A DNA stretch of 64,000 nucleotides, taken from NCBI GenBank assembly GCA_963702835.1, contig OY969762.1, positions 2,170,001 through 2,234,000 of the forward strand. The letters run 5' to 3'. The notes under the pieces were generated by a model. That model did not search any database and was not told the origin of the DNA. It was given only the letters and a program-made list of their open reading frames with translations. The position numbers and the translations under genes are program-made. Below, piece by piece: positions 44,765-54,251 of the stretch (within the stretch, counting starts at the first letter, position 1; every line of letters begins with the position of its first letter). The DNA comes from JAFGAV01 sp041479055. Its GTDB lineage: Bacteria; Acidobacteriota; Aminicenantia; Aminicenantales; JAFGAV01.

Positions 44765-46441
44765 TCAGGCGGTCCGTTTGATAATGACCAGGGTGGTGTC
44801 GTCGAAAGGATTGACGCCGGCGGTGAATTCCAGGAACAGCGCCTTAAGCTCCTGCAGGATTTCGTTTGCCGGCCGGTGGAAGTTGCGCCGGAGGAAGTCG
44901 ATGATCCGCTCCTCGCCTAGCTCCTGGCCGGATTTGTTGCGGCTCTCGGTCAGGCCGTCGGTAAAGATCAGGATGATATCTCCGCTCTCCACCTTGGTCT
45001 GCTTGGCCTCGTAGGCGGAACCGGGGAACATGCCCAGGCACAGGCCGCAGGGATCCAGGTGCTCGGTCTTGCCCCGGCTGTTGAGGACCACCGGCGGGTT
45101 GTGCCCGGCGTTGACGTAGCGTACCTCGCCCGTCCTGAGGTTGAGCTCACAGAAGACAAAGGTGATGAAGCTGTTGGCCGCCGAAGAGCGGTGGACGAAT
45201 TCGTTCAGCCGGGCGGTCATGGCCGTCAGGTTGTAGCCGGGGTTGAGCTCGGTATGGAGGGAAGCCCGCAGGGAGGCCATGAGCAGGGCGGCGCTGACGC
45301 CCTTGCCCGAAACGTCGGCCACCACGATGCCCATCCGTTCGTGGTCTATGGGGATAAAATCGAAATAATCTCCGCCCACCTCGTAGCAGGGCAGGTTGAG
45401 GCCGGACACCTCGAACCCCTTCATCAGGGGGCTGTCCTTGGGCATGAAGTCGCGCTGGATCTGAGCGGCCAGGGCCAGCTCCTTATCCATGCGTTCCTTC
45501 TCTATGATTTGTTCCACCTTGCGGGAATTCTCGATCTTGACCGCGGCCAGGTTCGACAGCAGCGTCAGCAGCCGCAGGTCCTCCTCGGAAAACTGTTCGA
45601 GATGTGAGACGCGGTCGGCGTAGATGATGCCGATGACCTTCTCGTTGTTCCACAGGGGCACGCAGGCCGCCGAATGGATATGGGAGGTGATGATGCTGTC
45701 CCGAGCCTTGAAGCGGGGGTCGGTCGAGGCGTCCAAAGTCCTCACTGCCAGTTGCTGCTCATTGGCCATATTGACGATCGTCTGGCTGAGCAGCAGCTTC
45801 TGGTTCTTCAGGCTCGGCTCATTGATGCGGACCACTTTGGGGATGAGCTGCTCGGGGCTGCCTTCCTTGAGCAGGAGCACGCCGCGGTCCATGGGCAGGT
45901 ACTGGCAGATGAGGTCCATGATGTAGTCCAGCAGCTCGCCCAGCGGGCGGTGGAGGAGAAGAGCCTGGCTGACCTCGGTCATGACCGCGTACATCCTGTG
46001 CTCGGCCCTGAGGCGCTCCAGGTCCTCGGGCTTGGCCAGGGCCCGCGTGGCCGGCTGGTCGGCCGGTTTCTTCAGAATTTCGTTGAGCCGCATGATGGTG
46101 TTGAAGCTGGTGGAGGGTAGGGGGCCGTCGGACACCTCGACGTTGGTCAGAAGCTGCCGGTCCAAGCTGAGGCGCGTTTGGCCCAGGAGGATCTCATCCC
46201 CGGGCCGGATTTCGACTTCGCCGGCCACCCGCTTGCCGTTGAGGAAGATGCCGTTCTTGCTGCCGGCGTCCCGAATCAGGTACCGGCCTTCGCTCTGGAC
46301 CAGGACCGCGTGGCGGCTGGAGCAGAAGGGATCGGGCAGGGCCAGGGTGTTGTCCGCCGAACGGCCTATGGACACCTCGCCCCGGCCCAGGGGAATGGTC
46401 AGCGCATCGCCCCTTTTAGGATAAACATACAGGGTGGCCAT
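44765..46441 (-). CDS. FHA-GAF-PP2C (SpoIIE/RsbU-like) phosphatase
   Basis: 558 residues. FHA domain about 15-95 (GEVSIGRSADNTLALPDPF, SSRHAVLV, SKNGIFLNG), GAF domain about 150-330, then a PP2C/SpoIIE phosphatase from about 335 with metal-binding motifs DYFDFIPI, GIVVADVSGKG, NAGHNPPVVL and LIFTDGLTESRN. Such proteins dephosphorylate STAS anti-anti-sigma factors in partner switching, here with a phosphothreonine-binding FHA input. Last gene of a run that starts with a STAS protein at 51852, which is the obvious substrate candidate. Cytoplasmic. Confidence 0.92.
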   Translation of the reverse strand: MATLYVYPKRGDALTIPLGRGEVSIGRSADNTLALPDPFCSSRHAVLVQSEGRYLIRDAGSKNGIFLNGKRVAGEVEIRPGDEILLGQTRLSLDRQLLTNVEVSDGPLPSTSFNTIMRLNEILKKPADQPATRALAKPEDLERLRAEHRMYAVMTEVSQALLLHRPLGELLDYIMDLICQYLPMDRGVLLLKEGSPEQLIPKVVRINEPSLKNQKLLLSQTIVNMANEQQLAVRTLDASTDPRFKARDSIITSHIHSAACVPLWNNEKVIGIIYADRVSHLEQFSEEDLRLLTLLSNLAAVKIENSRKVEQIIEKERMDKELALAAQIQRDFMPKDSPLMKGFEVSGLNLPCYEVGGDYFDFIPIDHERMGIVVADVSGKGVSAALLMASLRASLHTELNPGYNLTAMTARLNEFVHRSSAANSFITFVFCELNLRTGEVRYVNAGHNPPVVLNSRGKTEHLDPCGLCLGMFPGSAYEAKQTKVESGDIILIFTDGLTESRNKSGQELGEERIIDFLRRNFHRPANEILQELKALFLEFTAGVNPFDDTTLVIIKRTA

Positions 46442-46500
46442 GTTCGGTCGAGCGCTTTGATTGTAGCCGGGCGGCGGTCAAAATTCAAGAAGGTGAGGAA

Positions 46501-48984
46501 CTATCCGCCGACCCTGTCCAGCGCCTTAAGCAGGCGGCGGGCGTTCTTGGCCTTCTCCGCCAGCGGAATGTCATCCACCAGCGGCAACAAATAGGGTTTG
46601 ATGTCTTTGTCCAGCAGGCTGTCCAGCAGCTCGATCGAATAATCAATGGCCTTCTTGGTACCGGCCAGCAGGTTCTGATAGGCTTTGCGGATGTCCTCAG
46701 CCGGGTAGATGAGGCCGAGCAGAGCGAAGATGCTCTTCAGAAACCGAGACAGGGAGGGCTCCAGGCCGCGGGCTAAATCATCCTTCTTCTGTCCGGGGCT
46801 CAATTCGGTCAGCTCCTGGAGGCTCATATAGGATCGTTTGAGGAGGCGGAGCACGCCGCTGTCGATAATGGAATCAGAGAAAACAAGGTCGGGGTGGGCG
46901 GACTTGATTTTGGCCATGGCCTCGATCAGCTCGGCCTCCAGGTCCGCCCCGTCCCGGCCAAACTCCTGCTGCAGGATGTCGGCCGCCCGCTGGGTGCCGA
47001 TGCGGGCCAGAATGTCCGGAATGGCCCGCCGCAGCCGCAGGTCCTCTTGGGGGTCGGCCAGATAATCCTTGAGCGCGCCGACGATCTTCTCTCCGTATTC
47101 GACCAGCGCCCGGCTGGCCGCCTGAGCCACCGCCGGCCGGGCCAGGCCGGCCACGACGTAGGGCAGGAGGTCGCGCCGCTTCAAGCGGCCGGCGCTGTCT
47201 AGGGCATAGTTGGCCACTTCGGCTGATTCGTCCCGCAGCAAACGGACCAGGTTGCCGCCCAGCGTAGAATCGGCATCCATCAGGCCCAACGCTTTGGCCG
47301 CCTCCAAGCGGGCCGTCTCCGACTCCCGGCTGCGGCCGGCCATCACTTTTTTAAAATATCGGCCGATGGTTTCCTGATAAATGCTCAGGTTCATGATTTT
47401 CTGAACCTCGGCGTCGAGCGCCTCCTCGGGCAGGCTGTCGTCCAATTCCGGGAACAGCGTTTCGCCGTCCACCCCGAGGAGAGAATCCAGAGCTCCAGCC
47501 CGCAGCTCCCCCGACCGCTGGGCGATAATCCGCCTCAGTTCGGGGCTAAGCTGCTCGCGATGGATGAGGTCGTACAGGTTCATGGCATAAAGGACCGAAC
47601 TCCGGTTCCGGCTCTCCAGGGTATCGAACACGAGCTTGGTCATGTCCACATCGATCTGCTCCAGGACCAGGCGGTCGGCGTCCTCCCACTTGATCTTGAG
47701 GTGGTTCTTGACCTCTGAAGCGTATTCCCGGGTGATGAGGACGGCCAGGGCCGCCCAGCCCAGGGCGAAGGCGGCCGCCAGCAGGCTCACCCCCCGCACC
47801 GTGAGCGGAAGAACGAGGAGCAGGATGGCGGCGATGGCGTCGGCGAATTTGTTGACGAACATGTCGATGAAGACTTTGGCCTTGTATTTGATGTCCGCCG
47901 GGACGGGGATGTAGAGCAGTTCCCGAATGGACTGGTTCAGGGTATGGCTCAAGCTCTTATCCAAACCCTTGACCGGGACCGCCCAGAATAGGAGCGAGGC
48001 GACGGGCACGAAAAAGATGGCTCCTGCTCCCAGGACCATCAAGGCCGGCGCCACCAGCAAGCCGGTCAGAAGGCCGAAGTGCTTGAGGATACGGTTGGCC
48101 AGCAGAAGATTGAGCAGAGTGGAAAAGACCAGCAGCCCCAGGAAGAACGTGCCCAAAAAGGAGGTCAGGGCATCTTTATGGGGAAAAGCTTTATTCACGA
48201 TCGCGCTGAATTGGTAGTCCAGCAAGGTGGTCACCACAATGCCGGAGAGCATGAGCCCGGCCAGCAGGACGAGGTAGCGGTTCCGCCGCACGATTCGGAA
48301 GCTCTCCGCGTAGCCGACCTTCTGACGGTCGCGGCTGGCCGAAGCTTCGGGCTTGGCCTCCCCTTCCTCCCGCCGGAAGGCTCCCAGGCGGCGGACGACG
48401 AGCAGGGCCAGGGCCAGCAGGGCCGGGCAGATCAGGAGAAGGTTTTCGGTGCCGAGGACTTTGGCCAAGCGCCAGGCGAGGAGAGCGCCGGCCACCCCGC
48501 CCAGCAGCCCGCCGCTCACCAGGAAGGTCACCAGCCTCCGTGCCTGGCGCGGGTTGTAGATGTCGTTGACCATCATCCAGAATTGCATGACCGAGGTGAC
48601 GATAAACAAGTCGGACCAGAACCAGAATATAATGGACAGCCACGGCCAGCGGAAGCGGAACAGCCACCAGAAGAGAAACAGGTTGGAGATGAAAAACAGA
48701 AGGCTGGCGGAGAGGTAGGCCAGCCGGTCGAGCCGGGCCAGCAGCCGGGAGTTGAGGGAGACGGCCAGGATCATCAACGCGGCGGTGAGGAGGTAGGCGT
48801 AGGGCAGCCGCTCGATGTGCATCCTGTCCAGATAGAGCGACAGCTTGACGGGCTTGATGACATAGACGGCGAAGGTGATGAGGAAAAAATAGAGGAACAG
48901 CCCGAAAACCGGCCGGGATTCATCGGGCCGGACGTCGGTCAGGCGCTTCAGGAACCGATAGCCCAGGCCCTCCGGCCCCTTCAC
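46501..48984 (-). CDS. ATP/ADP-translocase-like carrier fused to HEAT repeats (1)
   Basis: 827 residues. About 12 membrane helices to residue 430 (first segment FLYFFLITFAVYVIKPVKLS, then FWMMVNDIYNPRQARRLVTF) resemble the Npt1/Npt2 nucleotide-transporter family, but without the family's well-known charged motifs that I could verify. Residues about 440-740 are soluble HEAT-like repeats (SAEVANYALDSAGRLKRRDL, VAQAASRALVEYGEKIVGAL). Paralog of the next gene; the starts and stops overlap by four bases. The transported molecule is uncertain; HEAT repeats suggest protein contacts, possibly with the partner-switching proteins in the same operon. Confidence 0.82.
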   Translation of the reverse strand: MKGPEGLGYRFLKRLTDVRPDESRPVFGLFLYFFLITFAVYVIKPVKLSLYLDRMHIERLPYAYLLTAALMILAVSLNSRLLARLDRLAYLSASLLFFISNLFLFWWLFRFRWPWLSIIFWFWSDLFIVTSVMQFWMMVNDIYNPRQARRLVTFLVSGGLLGGVAGALLAWRLAKVLGTENLLLICPALLALALLVVRRLGAFRREEGEAKPEASASRDRQKVGYAESFRIVRRNRYLVLLAGLMLSGIVVTTLLDYQFSAIVNKAFPHKDALTSFLGTFFLGLLVFSTLLNLLLANRILKHFGLLTGLLVAPALMVLGAGAIFFVPVASLLFWAVPVKGLDKSLSHTLNQSIRELLYIPVPADIKYKAKVFIDMFVNKFADAIAAILLLVLPLTVRGVSLLAAAFALGWAALAVLITREYASEVKNHLKIKWEDADRLVLEQIDVDMTKLVFDTLESRNRSSVLYAMNLYDLIHREQLSPELRRIIAQRSGELRAGALDSLLGVDGETLFPELDDSLPEEALDAEVQKIMNLSIYQETIGRYFKKVMAGRSRESETARLEAAKALGLMDADSTLGGNLVRLLRDESAEVANYALDSAGRLKRRDLLPYVVAGLARPAVAQAASRALVEYGEKIVGALKDYLADPQEDLRLRRAIPDILARIGTQRAADILQQEFGRDGADLEAELIEAMAKIKSAHPDLVFSDSIIDSGVLRLLKRSYMSLQELTELSPGQKKDDLARGLEPSLSRFLKSIFALLGLIYPAEDIRKAYQNLLAGTKKAIDYSIELLDSLLDKDIKPYLLPLVDDIPLAEKAKNARRLLKALDRVGG

Positions 48985-51470
48985 GGCCGCGCCTCCGGCA
49001 GGTCTTTCAACAGGGAGCGGAAGCGCCGCACCCGCTCGCGGAGCGGATAGTCCTCCAAGATGGGGAACAGGGCATCCCTGATGTTTGTGTTCAAGAAACT
49101 GTCCAGGAGCTCCAGGGCATAGGCCCTGGATTCCCGGGTTCCGGACAGCCAGTTCTGGTAAGCTTTGAAAATATCTTCATGGGCATAGACCAGGCCCACA
49201 AGCTTGAAAATGCTTAAAAGGACCGCTTCCAGAGTCCTGGGCCGGTCCGGCCCTTCGGCCTTAACCGTTCCATCGCCGGAGCCCTCCTTGGCCTCGGCCA
49301 GAAAGGCCTGATAGTAGCGCTTGAATTCCTGCTCGAGCTTTTTCAGGACCAAGGCCGGATCAAAACTGACCTTGGCCTGGCCGGACCGGACCCTGTCCAG
49401 GGCGTCGATGATTTCGTCATCCAGGTCCCCTTGGCCGCAGCCGAGTTGCCAGAGCAAAAAATCCACGGCCTCCTGGTTCCCCACCCGGCCCAGAGCGGCG
49501 GCCATGTTTTTCCGCCGCTCCAAAGGCTCATGAACATCGGCCAAATGGTCGGCCAGGGTCCCAGCGATCCTGGCCCCGTATCTCTCCAGGGCCTCGGCGG
49601 CGTCCTGCCTGAACCTGGGGTCGCCCAGCCGCCGCACCAACTCGGGCACAAACTCCCGGCGGCCCGATCGTCCGGCGCTGTCTATGGCGTAGCGGACAAC
49701 CTCGGCCGAATCGTCTGCCAGCAGATCCTCCAGCCGCTGCACCAGGGGGGATTGTCCGGGCAGGAGGCCCAGCATCTTGGCGATTTCCATGCGGGTCACG
49801 GCGTCGGTGGCTTTTCGCTCCCCCAGAGTCCGCTCCAGGTAGCCCTGCATGACCTCCTGATAGACGTCCAGGGCCATGATCTCCTCGACATCGCGCTTCA
49901 GCGCCTCCTCCTCGGGCGCGCTGAATACTTGGGCCAGCGGCCCGGCCGACTCCGACTCGATCAAGCCGGCCAAGGCCGAGGGCCGCCCCTCCTCGGGCTC
50001 GGCCAGGAGAAGCGTTCTGACCTCGGGGGTCAGCTTGTTCTGCCGGATAAGCTCGTAGACATGCAGGGCGTAGAGGACCGGGCTCCGCCGTCGGCTTTCC
50101 AGCAGGTCGAAGACGGTTTTGGTGAAAGCGACATCCACCTGCACCTCGACCAGACGATCCCCGCGGTCCCAGCGGCCGCGCAGTTTTTCCTTGATGAGGC
50201 GCACGTAATCGGAGCCGGCGCGGAAGTTGAGCCCGATCCAGGCCACCAGACAGAGGAGCGACAGGAAGCTGACTTTCAACAAATCATGGGGCCAGGGCAG
50301 GGCCAAAGCCCCCAGCAGCAGAAGAGCCCCCAGGGTCCTGGAAAGACGATTGAGGAACATGTCGATAAAGACCTTGGCCCGGTATTTCTGCTCGGGAGCC
50401 ACCGGAAAATAGAGCAGTTCGCGGGCGGACTGGTTGACCGAATAGGACAGGCTTTTCTCGCTGCCCTTGAGGGCCACGGCCAAGGCCAGCACCGGCCAGG
50501 CCGTGAGGCCCAGGGTGCAGGCCAGGATGATCACCGGGTAGAGAAGGAGAATGCGGCGTATTCCGTAACGGTCCACGAAGCGGCTGGTGCCCAGGAATTG
50601 GAGCAAGAAGGAGAAGACCAGCAGCCCGGAATTGAACAGGCCGAAAAAGGAGGTCAGGTTGCCCCTGACCGTCCTCTCGATGACGTGCTTGGACTGCCAG
50701 TCGATGAAGGTGGCGATCAGGCCGGAGAGCAGGACGATCCCGGCCAGGAGGCGGAGGTAACGGTCCTGCCGGACGGTCTGCAGGCCATCCCTGAAGCCCG
50801 CCTTCTCCTGACCGGCCGAACGGCCGGCCGTCTGGGCCGGACCGGGGGGAGCCTCAGCCGCCCGTTTTCTCTGCTGGCCATAGACCCGATTCACGACCGG
50901 GATGGCGGCACACAGCAGGCCGCCGCTCAGCCACAACAGATTGTAGGACCATCGATCGGCCAATACATAAGTCAGGAGGCCGCCCAGGATGCCGCCCAGA
51001 ATGCCGCCGCTGACGATGAAACCGATGAGCCGTTTGGCCTCCCGGGGATTGTACACATCATTGACCGCGATCCAGAACTGGGTCATCAGGACCACGGCCA
51101 GAACATTGGCCCACACATAGTAGACCAGAACCAGCCACTTTCCGCTGCGGGGAAAAAGAAAAAAGAAGGCCGTGCCGGTCAGGGCGAAAAAAAGCAGAGT
51201 GGCGACGAGCAGCGATTGCCGCCTGACCCGGGCCTGGAGCCTGGCCATGAAGGCGGCCACCAGGGCAACGAAAAAGGTCGTGGCGTAGGCCAGGGGAAGG
51301 TTCTCCGAACCCAGCCGGTTGAGGAAGCTCGCGTCCCTGATGCTCTTGAAGATGGTGAAAGGCGCGGTAATGAGGAAGAAATAGAAGAAAAAGAGGAGTG
51401 CGGTCGCCTCCTCGCCGGGCTTGACCCACGGCAGGCGCGGGAAGAACCTTGAAGGCCGATCCATCCGCAT
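48981..51470 (-). CDS. ATP/ADP-translocase-like carrier fused to HEAT repeats (2)
   Basis: 829 residues with the same layout as its downstream paralog: about 12 helices (FFYFFLITAPFTIFKSIRDA; FWIAVNDVYNPREAKRLIGF) and a C-terminal HEAT-like half (SAEVVRYAIDSAGRSGRREF, FRQDAAEALERYGARIAGTL). The gene lies 34 bases after a STAS-domain gene. Conservation of the VNDxYNPREAKRL loop in both proteins suggests a functional cytoplasmic site. Role in nucleotide exchange is inferred from fold only. Confidence 0.82.
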   Translation of the reverse strand: MRMDRPSRFFPRLPWVKPGEEATALLFFFYFFLITAPFTIFKSIRDASFLNRLGSENLPLAYATTFFVALVAAFMARLQARVRRQSLLVATLLFFALTGTAFFFLFPRSGKWLVLVYYVWANVLAVVLMTQFWIAVNDVYNPREAKRLIGFIVSGGILGGILGGLLTYVLADRWSYNLLWLSGGLLCAAIPVVNRVYGQQRKRAAEAPPGPAQTAGRSAGQEKAGFRDGLQTVRQDRYLRLLAGIVLLSGLIATFIDWQSKHVIERTVRGNLTSFFGLFNSGLLVFSFLLQFLGTSRFVDRYGIRRILLLYPVIILACTLGLTAWPVLALAVALKGSEKSLSYSVNQSARELLYFPVAPEQKYRAKVFIDMFLNRLSRTLGALLLLGALALPWPHDLLKVSFLSLLCLVAWIGLNFRAGSDYVRLIKEKLRGRWDRGDRLVEVQVDVAFTKTVFDLLESRRRSPVLYALHVYELIRQNKLTPEVRTLLLAEPEEGRPSALAGLIESESAGPLAQVFSAPEEEALKRDVEEIMALDVYQEVMQGYLERTLGERKATDAVTRMEIAKMLGLLPGQSPLVQRLEDLLADDSAEVVRYAIDSAGRSGRREFVPELVRRLGDPRFRQDAAEALERYGARIAGTLADHLADVHEPLERRKNMAAALGRVGNQEAVDFLLWQLGCGQGDLDDEIIDALDRVRSGQAKVSFDPALVLKKLEQEFKRYYQAFLAEAKEGSGDGTVKAEGPDRPRTLEAVLLSIFKLVGLVYAHEDIFKAYQNWLSGTRESRAYALELLDSFLNTNIRDALFPILEDYPLRERVRRFRSLLKDLPEARP

Positions 51471-51504
51471 CCTTCGCCTTTAGGCGTTCGGTCCGGCCCG
51501 GGTC

Positions 51505-51852
51505 TCAGTCCTTGAGAAAACTCTGCAGGGCCATCTCCTCTTCGTCAAAGATCTCCAGCACCTTGGTCAGCATGGTGATTTGGAAGATGAGATAGAGCTT
51601 CTTGGAAATCCGGGCGATTTTGAGCTTGCCGCCCAGGTTGTGAGTGGAGATGTAGCTGGCCAGGATCTCGCCTACGCCGAAGCTGTCGATGAACTCGACC
51701 TTTTCAAAATTGAGCAGGATGTGCTTCTTCCCGGATTCGAGCTGGTCCTTGACCAGTTGATGGAGGGTCAGGTCGGTGATGTCGGAGCGTCTGATCTCCC
51801 CCTCGATATCGAAAATAACGATATCGTTCTTTTCGCGTTTCTTGATGTCCAT
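51505..51852 (-). CDS. STAS-domain anti-sigma factor antagonist
   Basis: 115 residues, the standard size. EFIDSFGVGEIL places the phosphorylatable Ser57 after Asp56, as in SpoIIAA/RsbV. First gene of the operon that ends with the PP2C phosphatase; an RsbW-like kinase is encoded 4 kb away at 55993-56415. Together these make a possible partner-switching loop. No sigma factor gene is present in the window. Confidence 0.87.
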   Translation of the reverse strand: MDIKKREKNDIVIFDIEGEIRRSDITDLTLHQLVKDQLESGKKHILLNFEKVEFIDSFGVGEILASYISTHNLGGKLKIARISKKLYLIFQITMLTKVLEIFDEEEMALQSFLKD

Positions 51853-51991
51853 CGGTTGTCCCTACCCTTCGCCGGGAACGATCGCCCTATGGAATGAGAT
51901 TGGCGCTACCCTAGCTTTTACCAGAAGACGGCCGGCCTGTCAATCAAAGAGGGAAGGCATCCTTTTTTCCTTGATTTGAAGCGATAAGGAT

Positions 51992-52005
51992 GGGTCCTGT
52001 CGCGG
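51992..52005. repeat. Partial family 2 repeat (start sequence only)
   Basis: GGGTCCTGTCGCGG matches the opening of the copies at 721 and 26011; the rest has diverged and the closing arm is not found. Confidence 0.4.
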
Positions 52006-52249
52006 TGCATTCCCTGAATGTCCACATCATAATAACAGGCCGGGAAGCTGGCCGGAGCGGTCTCGCTCCCGGGAAGGTTTTTAACGCCGTTCCCTGATGG
52101 TCGCTGCGACCGCCCCGGCCATCTCCCCTTCGAGAAAAACTCATTAAATTTGATTCAGATACATAGGGGTTAGCACCGCGCCACCCATCCACTTTGTCTC
52201 TCCGGATGCTTATCGGAAAAAAGGATACCTTTAAAAAGGGAAGATAAAC

Positions 52250-52278
52250 TTGAACAATCTTGGCTGTTCTTCTAGTAT
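52250..52278 (+). promoter_or_regulatory. Candidate sigma-70 promoter for the phosphatase-kinase genes
   Basis: TTGAAC at 52250-52255 and TAGTAT at 52273-52278 with 17-base spacing, 33 bases ahead of ATG 52311. Confidence 0.5.
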
Positions 52279-52310
52279 TTAAATGGAGAATAAATAAGAA
52301 AGGACGGGAA

Positions 52311-53351
52311 ATGAAAAGAAAAGCAGGTCTCAAAATCCTGCTTGGATTGTTAGCCTTCTGCCTGCCCCTGTGCGCCGAGACCCCCTGTATCTGGACGGGA
52401 GTGGAGCGGATCGTAGCCGTGGGCGACCTGCACGGCGATTATGCCAATTTCGTCGCCATCCTTGAAGGAACGAATGTTGTGAACCGAGACCTCCACTGGG
52501 TCGCCGGCCGGACTCATCTGGTCCAGACCGGCGACATCCTGGACCGGGGGCCCGAAGGCAAGAATATCTTCAACCTTTTGATAAACTTGGAAAGAGAGGC
52601 TGAGGCCGCAGGGGGGCATGTCCACTGCCTGACCGGCAACCATGAGGAAATGAACATGGCGGGCATCGCCTTTGATTATCCCGAGTATATGACCGTGGAG
52701 CAGTTCCTGTCTTTCCTGCCCGATGGCTACCAACAAATGAGAGAAAGCCGGTTTCGGCAAAGATGGGTAGCCCAGAATCGCTCCGCCACTCGCGACGATG
52801 GTCCGCCGCGTAAAGCTTTGCACGATTTCTGGACGGAGGTGATCAGCTCCGACCAGGAGGCCCGGTCCCAATATCTCAAATTTTTTCGCCAACACTACGG
52901 CCAGTGGATCGCCCAGCACAATGCCGTGATCAAGATCAACGAGACGGTCTTCGCTCACGGCGGCATCAACGAGAAATATTCCTTGAAGCCGCTGGCCGAG
53001 ATCAACGACATGGTGCGTTCCGATTTTCAGGACCTTTTAAGCCAAAGACAATTTATCCCCAAGGTTCTCTATGCCCGCGACAGCCCGATGTGGGATCGCG
53101 ATCTGGCCCAGCAGGACGAGGCCCTCTTTGAGGACACGGTGAATTCGATCCTGGCCCATCTCGGAGCCCGGCACATCGTCATCGCCCACACGCGCCTGAC
53201 CCCCCCTTCGGCCAAAGCCATGGAACGTTTCGGGGGGAAAGTGTGGGACATCGATACGGGCATTTCCTCGTTCTACGGCGGTCATCTGAGTGCCTTGATA
53301 ATCGAAGGGGATAATTTTCAGGTTTGGGGGTTGAGCGATGAACATAACTAA
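52311..53351 (+). CDS. Exported PPP-type metallophosphatase
   Basis: 346 residues from ATG 52311, preceded by AGAAAGGACGGG; the frame opens earlier at 52260 but that start would put a basic stretch before the signal peptide (KILLGLLAFCLPLCAETP). Calcineurin-like motifs are complete: GDLHGDY (D39, H41), GDILDRG (D75), GNHEEM (N110, H111), then AHGGI and AHTRL. This resembles bacterial relatives of eukaryotic Ser/Thr phosphatases (Shewanella-like group) acting outside the cytoplasm. Its end overlaps by 14 bases the first of three kinase-fold candidates, so a kinase-phosphatase pair is plausible. Confidence 0.88.
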   Translation: MKRKAGLKILLGLLAFCLPLCAETPCIWTGVERIVAVGDLHGDYANFVAILEGTNVVNRDLHWVAGRTHLVQTGDILDRGPEGKNIFNLLINLEREAEAAGGHVHCLTGNHEEMNMAGIAFDYPEYMTVEQFLSFLPDGYQQMRESRFRQRWVAQNRSATRDDGPPRKALHDFWTEVISSDQEARSQYLKFFRQHYGQWIAQHNAVIKINETVFAHGGINEKYSLKPLAEINDMVRSDFQDLLSQRQFIPKVLYARDSPMWDRDLAQQDEALFEDTVNSILAHLGARHIVIAHTRLTPPSAKAMERFGGKVWDIDTGISSFYGGHLSALIIEGDNFQVWGLSDEHN

Positions 53352-54141
53352 AAACTTAGGGCTGGCGGCCCTTATGTTGACCGGAATCGGCTTGAGCCTG
53401 GCCTGCCGGCCGCGAACTATGCCCCCCCCGCCCTCTCCCGGCGAGCTTCTGGAACGGTTCCTGCTCGAAGCGCGGGTAACCGCCGTGGCCAAAGAACTTC
53501 AGTCAGGCCGGATGAGTGCCTGGCTGGTGACGCTCAATGACGGGAAAACGACGCGGAAGGCCTTCTTCAAATCCGTCCGCCGGCCAAGGCCGACCCTGAT
53601 GCCTGACAGCTACACCTATGAGCTGGCCGCTTTTGCGCTAAACAAACTCCTCGGCTTGGAACTAGTGCCGATAACTGTGGAGAGGCAAATCGACGGCCGG
53701 AGCGGCTCTCTGCAGCTGTTTCTGGAAGGCGTTGAAACAGAAAAGTCCAGGCTGCTCAAAAATCTCCAACCTCCGGATCTGCAGGCCTATCAGGATCAAC
53801 TTGATGAGATCACCCTGTTGGAAAACCTGACCTGTACCCCCCGGCAGGATCTGGGAGATATTCTGATCCAGACGGACACCTGGAAGGTGTGGCGGGTAGA
53901 TTTTTCGGAAGCCTTCATGCCGGCCAGGGAGCTCCAGCCGGAACGTCTCATCCGGCGCGCCTCACGAAGGTTCGTCAATGCCCTGCGCAACTTGGACGAA
54001 GCGCTGGCCCGGCGGAGGCTGGCCCGCTATCTCAATGCCTCCGAAATGGAGGCCTTGTTCAAACGCCGGCAGCTCATTCTCGACGAGATTGACCGGCTCA
54101 TCAAAGAAAAAGGAGAAGCCGCCGTCCTTTTTTCTCCTTAG
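53338..54141 (+). CDS. Lipoprotein paralog of kinase-fold family, degenerate site
   Basis: 267 residues. Signal with lipobox (SLAC, Cys23). Aligns over its length with the next two genes: K78 (AFFKS) and E95 (YTYELAAF) are kept, and VDFSEAF holds the metal-type Asp, but the DRxxxN loop is replaced by TPRQDLGDIL, so the catalytic Asp-Arg is lost and the Asn is Asp. It therefore looks like a pseudokinase or a regulator of the neighbours. Starts inside the phosphatase gene. Family not known to me by name. Confidence 0.7.
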   Translation: MNITKNLGLAALMLTGIGLSLACRPRTMPPPPSPGELLERFLLEARVTAVAKELQSGRMSAWLVTLNDGKTTRKAFFKSVRRPRPTLMPDSYTYELAAFALNKLLGLELVPITVERQIDGRSGSLQLFLEGVETEKSRLLKNLQPPDLQAYQDQLDEITLLENLTCTPRQDLGDILIQTDTWKVWRVDFSEAFMPARELQPERLIRRASRRFVNALRNLDEALARRRLARYLNASEMEALFKRRQLILDEIDRLIKEKGEAAVLFSP

Positions 54142-54177
54142 CTTTCCCCGGCCTGACACATCCGCCCATGTTGATAT

Positions 54178-54206
54178 TTGATTTTAGCCGGCGTCTTATT
54201 TAAGAT
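54178..54206 (+). promoter_or_regulatory. Weak promoter candidate between kinase-fold genes
   Basis: TTGATT at 54178-54183 and TAAGAT at 54201-54206, 17 bases apart, in the 110-base gap before ATG 54252. Confidence 0.3.
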
Positions 54207-54251
54207 AAGGCCATAAGGGAGCGGAAGCACGAGCCGGCGGGGAGAAAATAA

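Larger units (their letters stand above)
51853..52310. other. Divergent intergenic region with palindromes
   Basis: 458 bases between the divergent STAS and phosphatase genes. Contains the family 2 start sequence GGGTCCTGTCGCGG at 51992-52005, small hairpins such as GGTCG/CGACC near 52098, a twice-used GTTCCCTGA/ATTCCCTGA, and a promoter candidate at 52250. No gene seen. Confidence 0.5.

Noticed and set aside
49431..51452. 673-residue plus-strand frame opposite the HEAT-fused carrier
   Set aside because: Low-complexity antisense frame (Gln/Glu/Gly-rich) without domain resemblance; the opposite strand encodes a clean membrane protein with a conserved paralog.
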